Positions 36,296 to 44,708 of a stretch of 64,000 bases of DNA are shown piece by piece. The stretch spans positions 248,001-312,000 of the forward strand of contig NZ_CP013855.1 of NCBI RefSeq assembly GCF_001698125.1, read 5' to 3'. The notes below the pieces were generated by a model that was not told the DNA's origin, did no database searches, and saw only the letters and a program-made list of their open reading frames with translations. A program made the position numbers and the translations under genes. The stretch is from Pseudonocardia sp. HH130630-07. Lineage in GTDB: Bacteria > Actinomycetota > Actinomycetes > Mycobacteriales > Pseudonocardiaceae. Position 1 is the first letter of the stretch. Every line of letters starts with the position of its first letter.

Positions 36296-37762
36296 TCAGA
36301 TTGAGGGACGCCGCACGCGGATACGCCGGAGCCGTCGAGCCGATGTTGTGGCAGGCCGGTGATGGTGACGGGTCTCGCGCAGCTGCCGAAGGTGCTCGCT
36401 GAGGGCTTCTCGCGCAGCTGCCGCGCCGGCGCGACCGGCAGGTCGGTCAAGGAGCACTCGGTCGAGGATGACGACGGGTGCCGAGCCGAGTGCTGCGGAT
36501 GCAGCCGGTCGTGGTGTTGCTGTGGGTGTGGTGCGGCGGAGTTGGCCGATTTGGTTGGCGCGAATTTCGTGGTGTCGGTTGGTCCAGGGGCGTAGGCGCC
36601 AGCCGATGATGCGGAGTGGGTCGTGGGCGTTGGTGGTGACGGGTCCGCGGCGGGTGGGTCCGTGGTCGGGGTGGTGTTCGAGGGCGTGGCGGAGTCCGCT
36701 GATGGTGGCTCCGGCGTCCCAGTGGGGTTTGAGCATGGCGCAGGCGCGCCAGAGTTCGATCTTGCTCCGTTGTCGGCCTCCTAGGCCGAGAAGTGCAATG
36801 AAGGTGCGTGTGGCTGCTCGTCTGTCACCGGGAGTGTCGGGGACGTCGTAGAAGTGCCACGAGCTGTGGATCGTGAGTCGTCGCCGTTCTGTCGCAGACA
36901 AGGGTTGAAGACCAACGGAACGTTGGGAGAGGTCGCCAGTTTCTTCCACAGGGGTGTGACCTGCGGTGTCGATGAGGGTGGCGGTGGCTGGGGTGAGCAG
37001 GGGTGCGGGTGCGTGGATGACGAGGGCGTAGGTGGGTGTGCGGTTGGTGGTGGTGGCGAGGAAGTCGGCGTTGGCGCCGGGTTCGACGACGACGAGCAGG
37101 CCGGCTTGGCGGGCCCAGGCGATGAGGCGGGAGACGGTGCGGGTCGCGCGGTCGGCGGCGGCGGCGATCTGGGTGTGGGGGAGTCCGGTGATGAGGCCGG
37201 TGTCCCAGTCCATGTGCCAGATGATGCGGTGCAGCATCGCGGTCCAGGCGTGGCGCTTGTCGGTGCGCCAGTCCTCGTTGTCGACGAGCCGGGCCACCAG
37301 GCGCAGGGCCTCTTGCTGGGAGGTGAGGACCCGATGGTCCAGGGCGACGAAGTTGCGCCACCCGGGGTGGGGCTCGAAACCGCGCCCGAGACGTGCCGCG
37401 GCACGGGCGCGGCCGCGAGCTAGGACGCGGGCGCTGGGCTCGCGTGTGCGGATGACGCGGCCGGGTCCGTTGGTGGGTCCGGGTGTTCGAGCGTTGCGGC
37501 CGCGGGGCGTCCGACGTCGTACGTGCGTGGCGCGGATACCGAAGCCGCCGGTGGCGGGTGGCTGGTCGGTGAGCTGGGTCTGGTGGATCAGGCAGAGCTC
37601 GTGGATGGGACCGGAGGACGAGGCCAGCGTGAAGTGACCGTGCTCGTAGCACGGGACACACCATCCTGTGGTCGCTGCAGGTGAGCGACCTGGATCCGGG
37701 CACGACAAAGTCGCCCCGTGTCCGTGCTGGCTGGTCTCCGGTCCAGGATGTATCCTGGACAC
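36296..37762 (-). CDS. Winged-helix protein, plasmid replication-initiator-like (tentative)
   Basis: The 488-residue product has a small zinc-like N-terminus (WCVPCYEHGHF with CxxC, then ELCLIHQ) and an Arg-rich linker. A helical/winged-helix region follows: LTSQQEALRLVARLVDNEDWRTDKRHAW, WHMDWDTGLITGLPHTQIAAAADRATRTVSRLIAWARQAGLLVVVEPG. A C-terminal basic tail ends the protein. The overall plan is that of replication or HTH proteins on actinobacterial plasmids, but I cannot name the family. The upstream GTG at 37762 lies inside a perfect palindrome, so the true start may be further in. Confidence 0.55.
   Translation of the reverse strand: MSRIHPGPETSQHGHGATLSCPDPGRSPAATTGWCVPCYEHGHFTLASSSGPIHELCLIHQTQLTDQPPATGGFGIRATHVRRRTPRGRNARTPGPTNGPGRVIRTREPSARVLARGRARAAARLGRGFEPHPGWRNFVALDHRVLTSQQEALRLVARLVDNEDWRTDKRHAWTAMLHRIIWHMDWDTGLITGLPHTQIAAAADRATRTVSRLIAWARQAGLLVVVEPGANADFLATTTNRTPTYALVIHAPAPLLTPATATLIDTAGHTPVEETGDLSQRSVGLQPLSATERRRLTIHSSWHFYDVPDTPGDRRAATRTFIALLGLGGRQRSKIELWRACAMLKPHWDAGATISGLRHALEHHPDHGPTRRGPVTTNAHDPLRIIGWRLRPWTNRHHEIRANQIGQLRRTTPTATPRPAASAALGSAPVVILDRVLLDRPAGRAGAAAAREALSEHLRQLRETRHHHRPATTSARRLRRIRVRRPSI
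37741..37760. promoter_or_regulatory. Perfect palindrome at the start of the initiator-like gene
   Basis: GTCCAGGAT-GT-ATCCTGGAC has 9-bp arms around 2 bases. Its position at the 5' end of the winged-helix gene suggests an autoregulatory operator or a replication/partition site. Confidence 0.6.
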
Positions 37763-37862
37763 GCGAAAGCGCCCCTTCTCGACAGGTGGGGAGTGGGCCC
37801 CGGTTCGCCGGGGCTACGACATCAGCGGAACCGCAGATCCGGCTGGTGTGGGAACGAACGAG

Positions 37863-37888
37863 GGCGGCCCCCTGGCAGGGGGGTCGCC
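37863..37888 (-). terminator. GC-rich hairpin after the RHH gene
   Basis: GGCGGCCCCC pairs with GGGGGGTCGCC around TGGCA, 10 bases beyond the stop at 37898. Read on the minus strand it would end the RHH transcript. Confidence 0.5.
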
Positions 37889-37897
37889 TCGTTCTCG

Positions 37898-38131
37898 TTA
37901 CGAGGCTTTGTCGAGAGGCAGCGCCTCCTGCGCCTGCTCGCGAAGCTCAGGCCGGGGTAGGCAGTAGGCCGGGACCGGCAGACCGGTCGCCTCGCCGAAC
38001 ACCTGCACGACGGCGTCTCCGATGGAGATGCCATCGCGAGCTGCGATGGCCTCGGCCCGGTCCCGCATCACGCGCGGAAGTCGGACGTTGGTCGATACCC
38101 GATCTCCTCGGTGCGGCTGCGGCATGTGCAC
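37898..38131 (-). CDS. Small ribbon-helix-helix-type protein
   Basis: The 77-residue product contains VSTNVRLPRVMRDRAEAIAARDGISIGDAVVQVFGEATGLP, a beta strand followed by two helices as in CopG/Arc-type DNA-binding proteins and antitoxins. No toxin gene adjoins it. It may regulate plasmid genes, for instance the neighbouring initiator-like gene. ATG 38131 or 38125 can be the start. Confidence 0.6.
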   Translation of the reverse strand: MHMPQPHRGDRVSTNVRLPRVMRDRAEAIAARDGISIGDAVVQVFGEATGLPVPAYCLPRPELREQAQEALPLDKAS

Positions 38132-38447
38132 TTTCTACCGGATGCTCCGGTCAGACGAGTGGCCGCCACGCCGAATCCGTACCGGGTACGTGTTTCTCTG
38201 CGTCGACCGTTGCTCCGCGGAGCAACCAGATCGCAGCCTCCGGCCGGGAGCGCGTGGTCAACTGTGCGCCGTCGGTCGGCCACCTCCCGTCCGACATCTC
38301 CGTCCGCGCGGCCAGTATCATCGGCTTGACCTGCAGTTTTGCGATCGCTCGCGACCCCCGCGGGCGAAGATGTGCCGGGGCGTCCAGATGGGCCATGGCC
38401 CGTGTCAGATTTTCACTGACAGCAACTCGGACATTCTTCGGTCGCGG
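38132..38447. other. Intergenic region
   Basis: About 316 bases without a gene that I can support. An inverted tract around TTGCTCCGCGGAGCAACC (38209-38226) is a perfect GTTGCTCC/GGAGCAAC hairpin. Confidence 0.4.
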
Positions 38448-38795
38448 TTAGGGCGTCTCGGAGGTGCTGGTCGGTCGAGGTGCGGGGGGCTCGAACAGGG
38501 TGGTCTGGCCCGCCACCGCGGTGGTGGTGGCGGGGTTTCGGGCGGTGCACTTGCGGCAGTTCGCCGGGTCGGTGGTGGCGCTGAGATCACCGGTGGTGGC
38601 CAGCCCGGACCAGCTCTGGTGGCAGGCGGGTACGGGCAGCTGTAGGTCGCCGAGCCAATCGCGCCAGGTCACGTCGTGCACGACGCGGGAGTGTCCGATC
38701 CGCAGACGGTGCCCGGCGAACGCGGCCGCTTGGGCGCGGGCGTAGCTGGCGGGATCGAGCCGGGCGCGGGGGATCAGCTCCAGCGGTGCGACCAC
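38448..38795 (-). CDS. Small Cys-containing hypothetical protein
   Basis: The 115-residue product has RLRIGHSRVVHDVTWRDWLGDLQLPVPACHQSWSG, then DPANCRKCTARN, giving one Cys-His group and a CxxC. A zinc-knuckle fold is likely. The type is common on actinobacterial plasmids; the function is unknown. GTG 38795 is the start used. Confidence 0.5.
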   Translation of the reverse strand: MVAPLELIPRARLDPASYARAQAAAFAGHRLRIGHSRVVHDVTWRDWLGDLQLPVPACHQSWSGLATTGDLSATTDPANCRKCTARNPATTTAVAGQTTLFEPPAPRPTSTSETP

Positions 38796-39159
38796 GACAG
38801 CCCTCCGGGTGTAGCTCCGACTCGCAGGTCAAAGCCCAGGCTCGCACGGACCACCGACAGTTACCGACGTCGTGACCGGACCACACCTGCCGGGTACAGC
38901 CCGCCCGCGTGCCCAGCTCGGGTCCGAGGGCAAGCGATCACGCAGTGCCAGCGCAGTGATCGCGCGGCAGCCGGGAGCGCCAGCGACCCGTGCAGTGGCC
39001 CCTGGGCCTCTAGCGTCCCCGCCCGGCTGCCGCGGCGGGCATGGCACCGGACTCCGAGTCGCCGCCGGCGCGGGCCGGATCCGGACGGACGGCCGCGAGA
39101 GGTGCGGGGTGGTGTTCAGGCCAGTGGGCAGCAGGTTCGGTGTTCCTAGGATCGTGCGG
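38796..39159. other. Intergenic region with divergent neighbours
   Basis: About 364 bases between divergent genes; it must hold both promoters but I find no clear boxes and no further gene. Confidence 0.35.
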
Positions 39160-39561
39160 GTGACTCGATCTCGTACTGCTCAGGCCGGGCCTGCTCGTGT
39201 GCGGTGCCGGGAGAGCGGGCCGTGCGCGAACTGCCCGTGGCGGCGGGACTCCGACCCGGGCGAGTGGAGCACCGAGCAGTGGCAGAACATGCACGCCACC
39301 ACCGGCGAGCGCGGCGCCGAGGCGCCGGTCGGGGCGCCGTTGTTCGCGTGTCACCAGAGCGGCGAGGGCCGCGAGCAGGCCTGCGCCGGCTGGTTGGCCG
39401 CGGTGGGTGCCGATCACCTCGGGGCGCGGCTGGCCATCGCCCAGGGACGGCTCCCGGCCGAGGCCCTACAGCCGGACCCGGACGGCCCGGCCCTCTACGG
39501 GTCGTGGGCGGAACTACTGGCGGCGAAGACCCCACCCGGCGAGCCTGACGTGGGGTGGTGA
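39160..39561 (+). CDS. DUF6283 family protein
   Basis: The 133-residue product shows the family signature early (CRESGPCANCPWRRDSDPGEWSTEQWQNM), then FACHQSGEGREQACAGWLAAVG and a helical tail (LRAKTPPGEPDVGW-like ending). The Cys pattern suggests bound zinc or iron-sulphur. Such proteins occur on actinobacterial plasmids and phages, with unknown role. GTG 39160 is used; GTG 39154 is possible. Confidence 0.7.
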   Translation: MTRSRTAQAGPARVRCRESGPCANCPWRRDSDPGEWSTEQWQNMHATTGERGAEAPVGAPLFACHQSGEGREQACAGWLAAVGADHLGARLAIAQGRLPAEALQPDPDGPALYGSWAELLAAKTPPGEPDVGW

Positions 39562-39626
39562 TCGCTGTCGCGAACCGCTCGACCGGTTCGGCCACGGCCG
39601 AGCCGGCTGGGCGGCAGGCTGGGGAG

Positions 39627-39818
39627 ATGGTTCCCGACGTCGACGGTGCGCTGCGAGCCCTCGGGCTCGACCCGACCGACCCGGCCCACGCCGCCGACGT
39701 CGCCACCGTCCACGCGATCTGGCGCCGGCAGCTGACCCGCCCACCCTCGGAGCAGGAAACGAGCACCGCCAGGCGGGGGCTGCGGCTGCTGCCGCCGGTC
39801 GAGGACGCCGCCGGCTGA
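39627..39818 (+). CDS. Small helical hypothetical protein
   Basis: MVPDVDGALRALGLDPTDPAHAADVATVHAIWRRQLTRPPSEQET leads to a 63-residue product. A longer version from GTG 39555 would overlap the DUF6283 stop and be coupled to it. No family is recognised. Confidence 0.45.
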   Translation: MVPDVDGALRALGLDPTDPAHAADVATVHAIWRRQLTRPPSEQETSTARRGLRLLPPVEDAAG

Positions 39819-39881
39819 TCGGCGGGCACCTCCCCCGGTGGTCCGGCCGGTCGATCGGTGGGGGTCTGGGGCCGGCGCCGG

Positions 39882-40271
39882 TCAGCGGTTCCGTAGGTGG
39901 GTGCGGACCGGTGCGTGCAGGTCGGGCATCAGCTCGTCGAGCTCGTCGAGGTCGACCCAGCGCACGTCGACCAGTTCCCGCGCCGACACCGCCGCGGTTG
40001 CGGCGGCTGTGGCTGCGGTGGTGGTGGGGCAGTCGAGGTAGATCATGTCCCGGCCAGTGACCGGGTGGACCCGCCGCGCGATCTCCGACCGTGCGACGAC
40101 CACGATCCCGGTCTCCTCGAACGCCTCCCGCTCGGCCGCGCGCTCAGGGGTCTCGCCGGGCTCGATCTTCCCGCCGGGGAACGTCCACGGCGGCCGCCCG
40201 TCAGCGCGTCGGCCGAGGAGGATCCCGCCGGGGCCGTGCACCACCGCGACCGCGACCGCAGGTGTCGCCAC
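39882..40271 (-). CDS. Nudix hydrolase
   Basis: The 129-residue product carries a full Nudix box (GGKIEPGETPERAAEREAFEETGI), with the REx2EE metal-binding core, inside a standard fold (VAVVHGPGGILLGRRADG before, DVRWVDLDELDEL after). It hydrolyses a nucleoside diphosphate linked to some other moiety. It is the third gene of a compact minus-strand operon (40680 to 39882) with two small partners. Confidence 0.88.
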   Translation of the reverse strand: MATPAVAVAVVHGPGGILLGRRADGRPPWTFPGGKIEPGETPERAAEREAFEETGIVVVARSEIARRVHPVTGRDMIYLDCPTTTAATAAATAAVSARELVDVRWVDLDELDELMPDLHAPVRTHLRNR

Positions 40272-40276
40272 CGGGG

Positions 40277-40504
40277 TCAGCGGGCGTCGCCCTGGCGACG
40301 GACCCAGTGCGCCAACATCGGGCTGGGGACGTCGGAGTGCACGACGGGGACGTCGTCGAGCTCATCAAGGTCAGGGGCCAAGTCCAGGGGGAGGACCCAG
40401 GTGAGGTCCTCGGTCAGGCCGTGCTGGCGCAGGCGGGTCAGGACGGGGCGGCCCGCGGACAGTGAGCGGGCGACGACCTGCGGGTCCTCGGCAGCAGTGC
40501 TCAT
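40277..40504 (-). CDS. Small hypothetical protein upstream of Nudix gene
   Basis: The 75-residue product, MSTAAEDPQVVARSLSAGRP through WVLPLDLAPDLDELDDVPVVHSD to WVRRQGDAR, ends five bases before the Nudix start and begins with ATGA overlapping the stop of the gene before. The overlaps support it as real. Function unknown. Confidence 0.6.
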   Translation of the reverse strand: MSTAAEDPQVVARSLSAGRPVLTRLRQHGLTEDLTWVLPLDLAPDLDELDDVPVVHSDVPSPMLAHWVRRQGDAR

Positions 40505-40680
40505 CGCGCCAGTGTGACCCGCGGAACTGGGGTTCCGGTGGCGACGCGCGGGGGCAACCGCCCGCCCTGCTGGGCGGGGTCGGCGATCGGGCAGCTCGGG
40601 TCGCAGCACCGGTCGGTGCAGGTCAGAGCGTGGTACTGCCGCTGGGTCCAGCTCACAGGCCCCACGGTGGCACACGACAC
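40501..40680 (-). CDS. Small Cys-rich (zinc-knuckle-like) protein
   Basis: A 59-residue frame reads VSWTQRQYHALTCTDRCCDPSCPIADPAQQGG and ends TGA overlapping the next ATG (ATGA). Four Cys in CTDRCCDPSC could hold zinc. GTG 40680 is the first start; GTG 40656 (VSWTQRQ) is another. Such short proteins begin Nudix-containing plasmid operons; the role is unknown. Confidence 0.55.
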   Translation of the reverse strand: MSCATVGPVSWTQRQYHALTCTDRCCDPSCPIADPAQQGGRLPPRVATGTPVPRVTLAR

Positions 40681-40756
40681 CGACAGTTCCCGGCCGACTC
40701 GGGGTATCGGCTGGGCGCCGGTACGGGCGCTGAGGGATGGTCGAGACGTGCTGGGG

Positions 40757-41874
40757 TCACCGGGGCCTGGTGGCGTGCTCGGTTACCGGGCCTGGCTGGA
40801 GCGCGTCGGCCACGGCGAGCAGCGCCGCGGTGTCAGCGATGGTTCCGTCGCCGGTGGGGGCGGCGAGGACAGCGGCCGGGGTCGGGAACGGCGCGGCACC
40901 CTGGTGCTGGTGGCGGGCGACCGCGGCCCGGATCAACTGGGCCTGCTCGCTGGGGGTGGCGCCGTCGGGCACGGGTCCGGTGAGCCAGGACGCGATCTCG
41001 GTGAGGCCGTCGCGGCACTCGAGGATGCGCCGGTAGTAGCGCAGCGCAGACGGCCCGCGGAGCGCGAGAGCGACCCGGTTGGCCGGAGGGAGCAGGATCA
41101 GTACCGGGAAGGTGGCGGCGACGAGTTCCCACAACGGTGCCAGGCGGTGGTACTCGTGGCGCCGGCGCAGGTGTAGACGGAGCTGCAGTAGACCGCGAGC
41201 GCAGGCCCGGGTAGAGCAGTCCGGCGAAGAACACAACGATCCCCGTTGCCAGAGCGGGCGGTGTCCACGCTGCGGGGCAGGTGGCATCCCAGCGCGCAGA
41301 CCACCAAGCCGCCACCGGCCACGCGCAAGCTCACCCGCACCGACGTGGAGTGCAGGCCCCGCGCGACCGACCAGGTCAGGTAGGCACCGCGGCAGGTCGC
41401 GTAGAGCATGAAGACGTTCCCGACCAGGTAGAACGCCAGCACGGCCGGGGAGCTCGAGGTGCCGTAGCCCGCTCCGCGCTCGCTGGGGTCGGTGGCCAGG
41501 AACGCGACGAGCAGAGCTGCGGCAGTGGCCCCGGCCGCCAACGGTTCCCGATAGCCGCTGCCGCGGCGACGGACCTCGCCGACGACGGTGGCGCGGCGGA
41601 CGGAGGCAAGCAGCGACAGCAGCAAGGAGAAGAACGCGGTGAGCAGAACGTTCTGCGCGAGCTTCGGGGACTGGCCCAGCGTGCTGGTCGGCGGGGCGAT
41701 CTGCGCGGCGAGCTGGGCGCTCAGTGCGACCGCGACCAGCACGGTGGCACCGGTGACCGCACGCAGACCTCGATCGTGTGGAGCCCGGACGAGCTGGCTG
41801 ATCTTCCAGCCCGCCGCGGCGATCGAGGCCGCCCACATGACGATCTCGGCGATCTCGACCGGTGTCACAGCCAT
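40757..41874 (-). pseudogene. MAB_1171c-like membrane protein with two frameshifts
   Basis: The start MAVTPVEIAEIVMWAASIAAAGWK is followed by five to six membrane helices (ALSAQLAAQIAPP, NVLLTAFFSLLLSLL, AAALLVAFLATDP, LAFYLVGNVFMLYATCRGAYLT). The frame is lost near 41285 (the helix continues LATGIVVFFAGLLYPG in another frame) and again near 41215, after which LHLRRRHEYHRLAPLWELVAATFP continues to RYYRRILECRDGLTEIASWL, typical of the family C-terminus. Relatives sit beside Xre/ImmA-type gene pairs in actinobacteria. Its start overlaps the end of an ImmA-like remnant. Confidence 0.7.
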
Positions 41875-42118
41875 GCCTGGTGATCGTCGAACGCGGCGCG
41901 CAGCCGGCTCTGGGCATGATCCTCATCAGCGGGCACGGTCACGGCGAGGTTCTCCAGCAGCAGGCACCACTGGCGGATGACCGTCGCGACCATCTCGGCT
42001 TCCCGCTCGATCGCCGAGCTGTAGCCCACCGCACCGCCGGGAAATCGTGGCGGAAGAACCAGGCGAGGTTGGCGCCGACGTCACCGGCTGGTGCTGCCGG
42101 ACGCGCCCCGGGTTCGCG
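41865..42118 (-). pseudogene. C-terminal remnant of an ImmA/IrrE- or Xre-associated protein
   Basis: In two frames the minus strand reads NLAWFFRHDFP, then YSSAIEREAEMVATVIRQWCLLLENLAVTV, ending DDHQAWL. The Y-S-x-x-E-R-E-A-E helix is usual at the C-terminus of the metallopeptidase or regulator that precedes MAB_1171c-like genes. The rest of the gene is missing and joined to an alpha/beta-hydrolase fragment. Confidence 0.45.
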
Positions 42119-42119
42119 C

Positions 42120-42665
42120 TCACCGGTCCCCCCCGATCAGGGCACCCATTTCGGCGACCGCCGCGAACACATCGTGACGTGCCGCGGCCGCCACCCGATC
42201 GAGCCCCGCCTCCCGCTCGGGGTCACCGATCACGGTGCTCATCGGTGGCTCGTGTGCGATGACGGTGGACACGACATCCGGATGCGCGACGGCGAGATGC
42301 AGCCCGATCAACGCGCCGATGCTCGATCCGAGGACGACAGCAGGGCGAGCGGCCACCGCCGTGACGACCGCAGCGGCATCCGCGGCGTGGCGCCACAGGC
42401 TGATCCCTGCCGGGGGTACGCGCGCATCGCTACGCGAGAGACCTCGCCGATCGTAGGAGATGACCCGGAACCGCTGAGCCAGCCGATCAGCGAGCTGCCT
42501 GGTCGCTCCCGCCTCGGAGACCCCACCCTGCACCAACAGCAGCGGCGGCGCGTCGTCGCGGCCCGCGCCGAAGACCTCGCAGTGCAGTCCGGTTCCATCG
42601 TCGGCGACGACGCGCCGAACCCTTGACCCCGCACCTGCCCCGGCCGCGGTCGTCATCTGATCCAC
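42120..42665 (-). pseudogene. Alpha/beta-hydrolase, C-terminally truncated
   Basis: The 181 residues contain the oxyanion region LLVQGGVSEAGAT, YDRRGLSRSD and the nucleophile elbow VLGSSIGALIGLHLA (Ser in G-S-S-I-G), then stop at MGALIGGDR. Family enzymes are about 270-290 residues; the lid, the acidic residue and the catalytic His are missing. It ends where the ImmA-like remnant begins, so a deletion fused two genes. Confidence 0.7.
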
Positions 42666-42777
42666 ACTCCCGTCCGAGCCTCGATCTCTCTCCCGACACC
42701 GCGGGCCGACGCCGTGACCGAGATCCGGCGCCGCGGACCGGGCGAGACCCAGCCAGGCGGAGCAGGAGCGGGCCCTA

Positions 42778-43326
42778 TCAGGCCGGTGTCATCCGGTGGG
42801 CCTGGTCGGTGTCGAGCAGCGCGTGCATCTGTTCGGGCTGCAGGTGGTGTCCGGTGAACCGGCCGATCGCGGTCAGCGCGGCGCCGGTGCCGGCGGTGAG
42901 GAAGTCCAGGCCGGCGATCGCGCTGTTGACCGCGGCGGAGTTGGTGAGGATCGGGGTCCAGGCGTAGTCCAGGGTCGCCGACAGCACGGTGCCGTGTTCG
43001 GCGAACGACAGGCAGTGCATGCCGCCGGCGTTCCAGTACTCCGACGCGGCCCGTCCACCGGTCGAGACGTGGCGCAGCACCGGCTCGGTGGAGCCCTGGA
43101 AGTCGTTGTCCTCACACGCCAGCACGATCCCGCCGCCGAGGTCGCGCACCCGTACCCAGGACACCGCGTGCGGGGAGTCGAGAATCCGGTCGATCGGCTC
43201 GGGGATGTGGTGGGCGCCGAACCCGTCGAGGACCTGGGCGACGCTCGCCCCGGTGCAAACGGTGATCGTGGCCGCATCGGCAAGCACGGTGCGCGAGATC
43301 CAGTGCCCGGCGGTGTCGTCTGTCAT
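42778..43326 (-). CDS. DUF6461 family protein
   Basis: The 182-residue product starts MTDDTAGHWISRTVLADAATITVCTGAS and has the family pattern of a beta-rich domain with VRVRDLGGGIVLACEDNDFQGS and GMHCLSFAEHGTVLSATLDYAWTPI. The family is common in actinobacteria; the function is unknown. It is preceded at four bases by the stop of another minus-strand frame, suggesting an operon. Confidence 0.7.
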   Translation of the reverse strand: MTDDTAGHWISRTVLADAATITVCTGASVAQVLDGFGAHHIPEPIDRILDSPHAVSWVRVRDLGGGIVLACEDNDFQGSTEPVLRHVSTGGRAASEYWNAGGMHCLSFAEHGTVLSATLDYAWTPILTNSAAVNSAIAGLDFLTAGTGAALTAIGRFTGHHLQPEQMHALLDTDQAHRMTPA

Positions 43327-43330
43327 CGGC

Positions 43331-43660
43331 TCACCCGGCCGGGGCGCGGAACTCGGCCGAGGCGCCCGGCGCCCGCCCCGCGCCGATCGGGACCGGCGGA
43401 GGTGCTGATGGTGGAAATGCGCTGCTCCTGACGGTATCGGGGTGGAGGTAAGCAGTGGGCGCAGCGTCGCACGCGGCCCCGACAGCGACCGGCCGCCCGT
43501 CCTCGCCCGCCCCGGACACCGCACAGCGGGCTGCGCGGTGCCACCGGCGCGGGGGCGGTGCCGGGGCCCCGGGGCGGGATCGGACTGGTCGTCCGGGTAG
43601 GTCGGCGACCGCCGCGGCGCAGCTCTGGATCGGCCCGGGTGTCGAGCCGTGCGTGGGCGC
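43331..43660 (-). CDS. Possible small protein upstream of DUF6461 gene
   Basis: A minus-strand frame with good actinobacterial codon bias contains CAVSGAGEDGRPVAVGAACDAAPTAYLHPD and ends four bases before the DUF6461 start. The start is unresolved. Two Cys groups hint at metal binding. It may instead be non-coding. Confidence 0.3.
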   Translation of the reverse strand, partial: APTHGSTPGPIQSCAAAVADLPGRPVRSRPGAPAPPPRRWHRAARCAVSGAGEDGRPVAVGAACDAAPTAYLHPDTVRSSAFPPSAPPPVPIGAGRAPGASAEFRAPAG

Positions 43661-43677
43661 CGTCGAGAGGGCGTCGC

Positions 43678-43887
43678 CTACTGCGGCTCGAGGGTGGATC
43701 GAGGTTCGCGACGAGTGATCGGCTCGACCGGGCCCGGCTTGGCCGGGTCGTCGTCGAGCAGCTCGCGCACCACCCCGAGCGCGGCCCGCCCGGTCTGAGG
43801 TGGGAGGGCGTCCAACTCGACAGCACACGCCTCGACCAGCAGCGCCAGCGCATACAGGCGGTCGGGCCGGCGGAGCTCCGCTACCGG
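43678..43887 (-). CDS. Possible small helical protein
   Basis: The frame reads RPDRLYALALLVEACAVELDALPPQTGRAALGVVRELLDDDP and ends STLEPQ. Its amphipathic helices and codon use look real, but no clear start codon with a ribosome site is visible. Confidence 0.35.
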   Translation of the reverse strand, partial: PVAELRRPDRLYALALLVEACAVELDALPPQTGRAALGVVRELLDDDPAKPGPVEPITRREPRSTLEPQ

Positions 43888-43940
43888 GCGCGGTCTCGTG
43901 GGCGGGCGGAGCTCAGGGACTCTCGTGGGACCGTGGGCGG

Positions 43941-44567
43941 GTGACGCACCGGGACCGCCCCTGGGCCGCAACGACGCACGACTGGAGTCGTGATGTCGAT
44001 GCCGATCACCTGCAGGAGATCCGTCGCCACCCACGGCGTCATGCCGCAACGGGTGTCCTGCACCTCGTCCTGGAGGTCGTCGCCTACGCGGCCGACGAGG
44101 CCGAGTCGCTGGGCCGTCGTGGGCGATGCCTCGTCCGGCTGCATCCCGACGGGTCCGTCCTGGTCGCGGACGACGGGCGAGGCACCGACACCCGACTCGA
44201 CACAGCAGGGGCTGTGGTCCGCAAGCCGATCATGGCTACACGTGACCTCCGGTTCTTCGACGCCGACGCCCCTCCGCTGCTCGGTGACGGTCACGCCCGC
44301 CGGGGCATCTCGGTGGTGGCAGCGTTGAGTACGTCCCTGGTCCACGTGAACCGTCGCTGCGACGGCGCATGGTCGCAGACGTATCGCGACGGACTACCCG
44401 TCGGAGACCTGGTCGAAGTCGCCGGTGACGGCACGACGGGTACAGCTGTGCGCTTCACGCCGTGCGAGGCGGTGCGGGCCATCGGTGGGGCCGACGCGCC
44501 GAGCATCCACTCAGGCACGAGGCACCTCGGTGAGCTGCTGAGAGTCACCGTGAACGACCTGCGATGA
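43941..44567 (+). CDS. Orphan GyrB/HATPase-type ATP-binding protein
   Basis: The 208-residue product matches only the N-terminal ATPase domain of type II topoisomerase GyrB: DADHLQEIRRHPRRHA, LHLVLEVVAYAADEAESLG (Mg-binding E with A-DEA), LVRLHPDGSVLVADDGRGTDTR (GHKL N-box and G1) and RRGISVVAALST (lid). GyrB is three to four times longer; transducer and Toprim domains are absent. It may be a plasmid-borne decoy or an ATPase with another role. GTG 43941 is the likeliest start. Confidence 0.65.
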   Translation: MTHRDRPWAATTHDWSRDVDADHLQEIRRHPRRHAATGVLHLVLEVVAYAADEAESLGRRGRCLVRLHPDGSVLVADDGRGTDTRLDTAGAVVRKPIMATRDLRFFDADAPPLLGDGHARRGISVVAALSTSLVHVNRRCDGAWSQTYRDGLPVGDLVEVAGDGTTGTAVRFTPCEAVRAIGGADAPSIHSGTRHLGELLRVTVNDLR

Positions 44568-44708
44568 CGACGACCTGACGTCCTGCACGCGCTACTCCCC
44601 GCGAGCCCGGCCTGTCGCGAGAGGGAACAGGTCCACGAGGTCGGACGTCACCCAGCGATGGACGACTCACGTCACCTGGGCTGGGACGGCACGTATAACG
44701 CCCGCGAC

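Noticed and set aside
37741-37760. Reading GTCCAGGATGTATCCTGGAC as a transcription terminator.
   Set aside because: It lies at the 5' end of the winged-helix gene and is short and without a following T-run; an operator is more likely.
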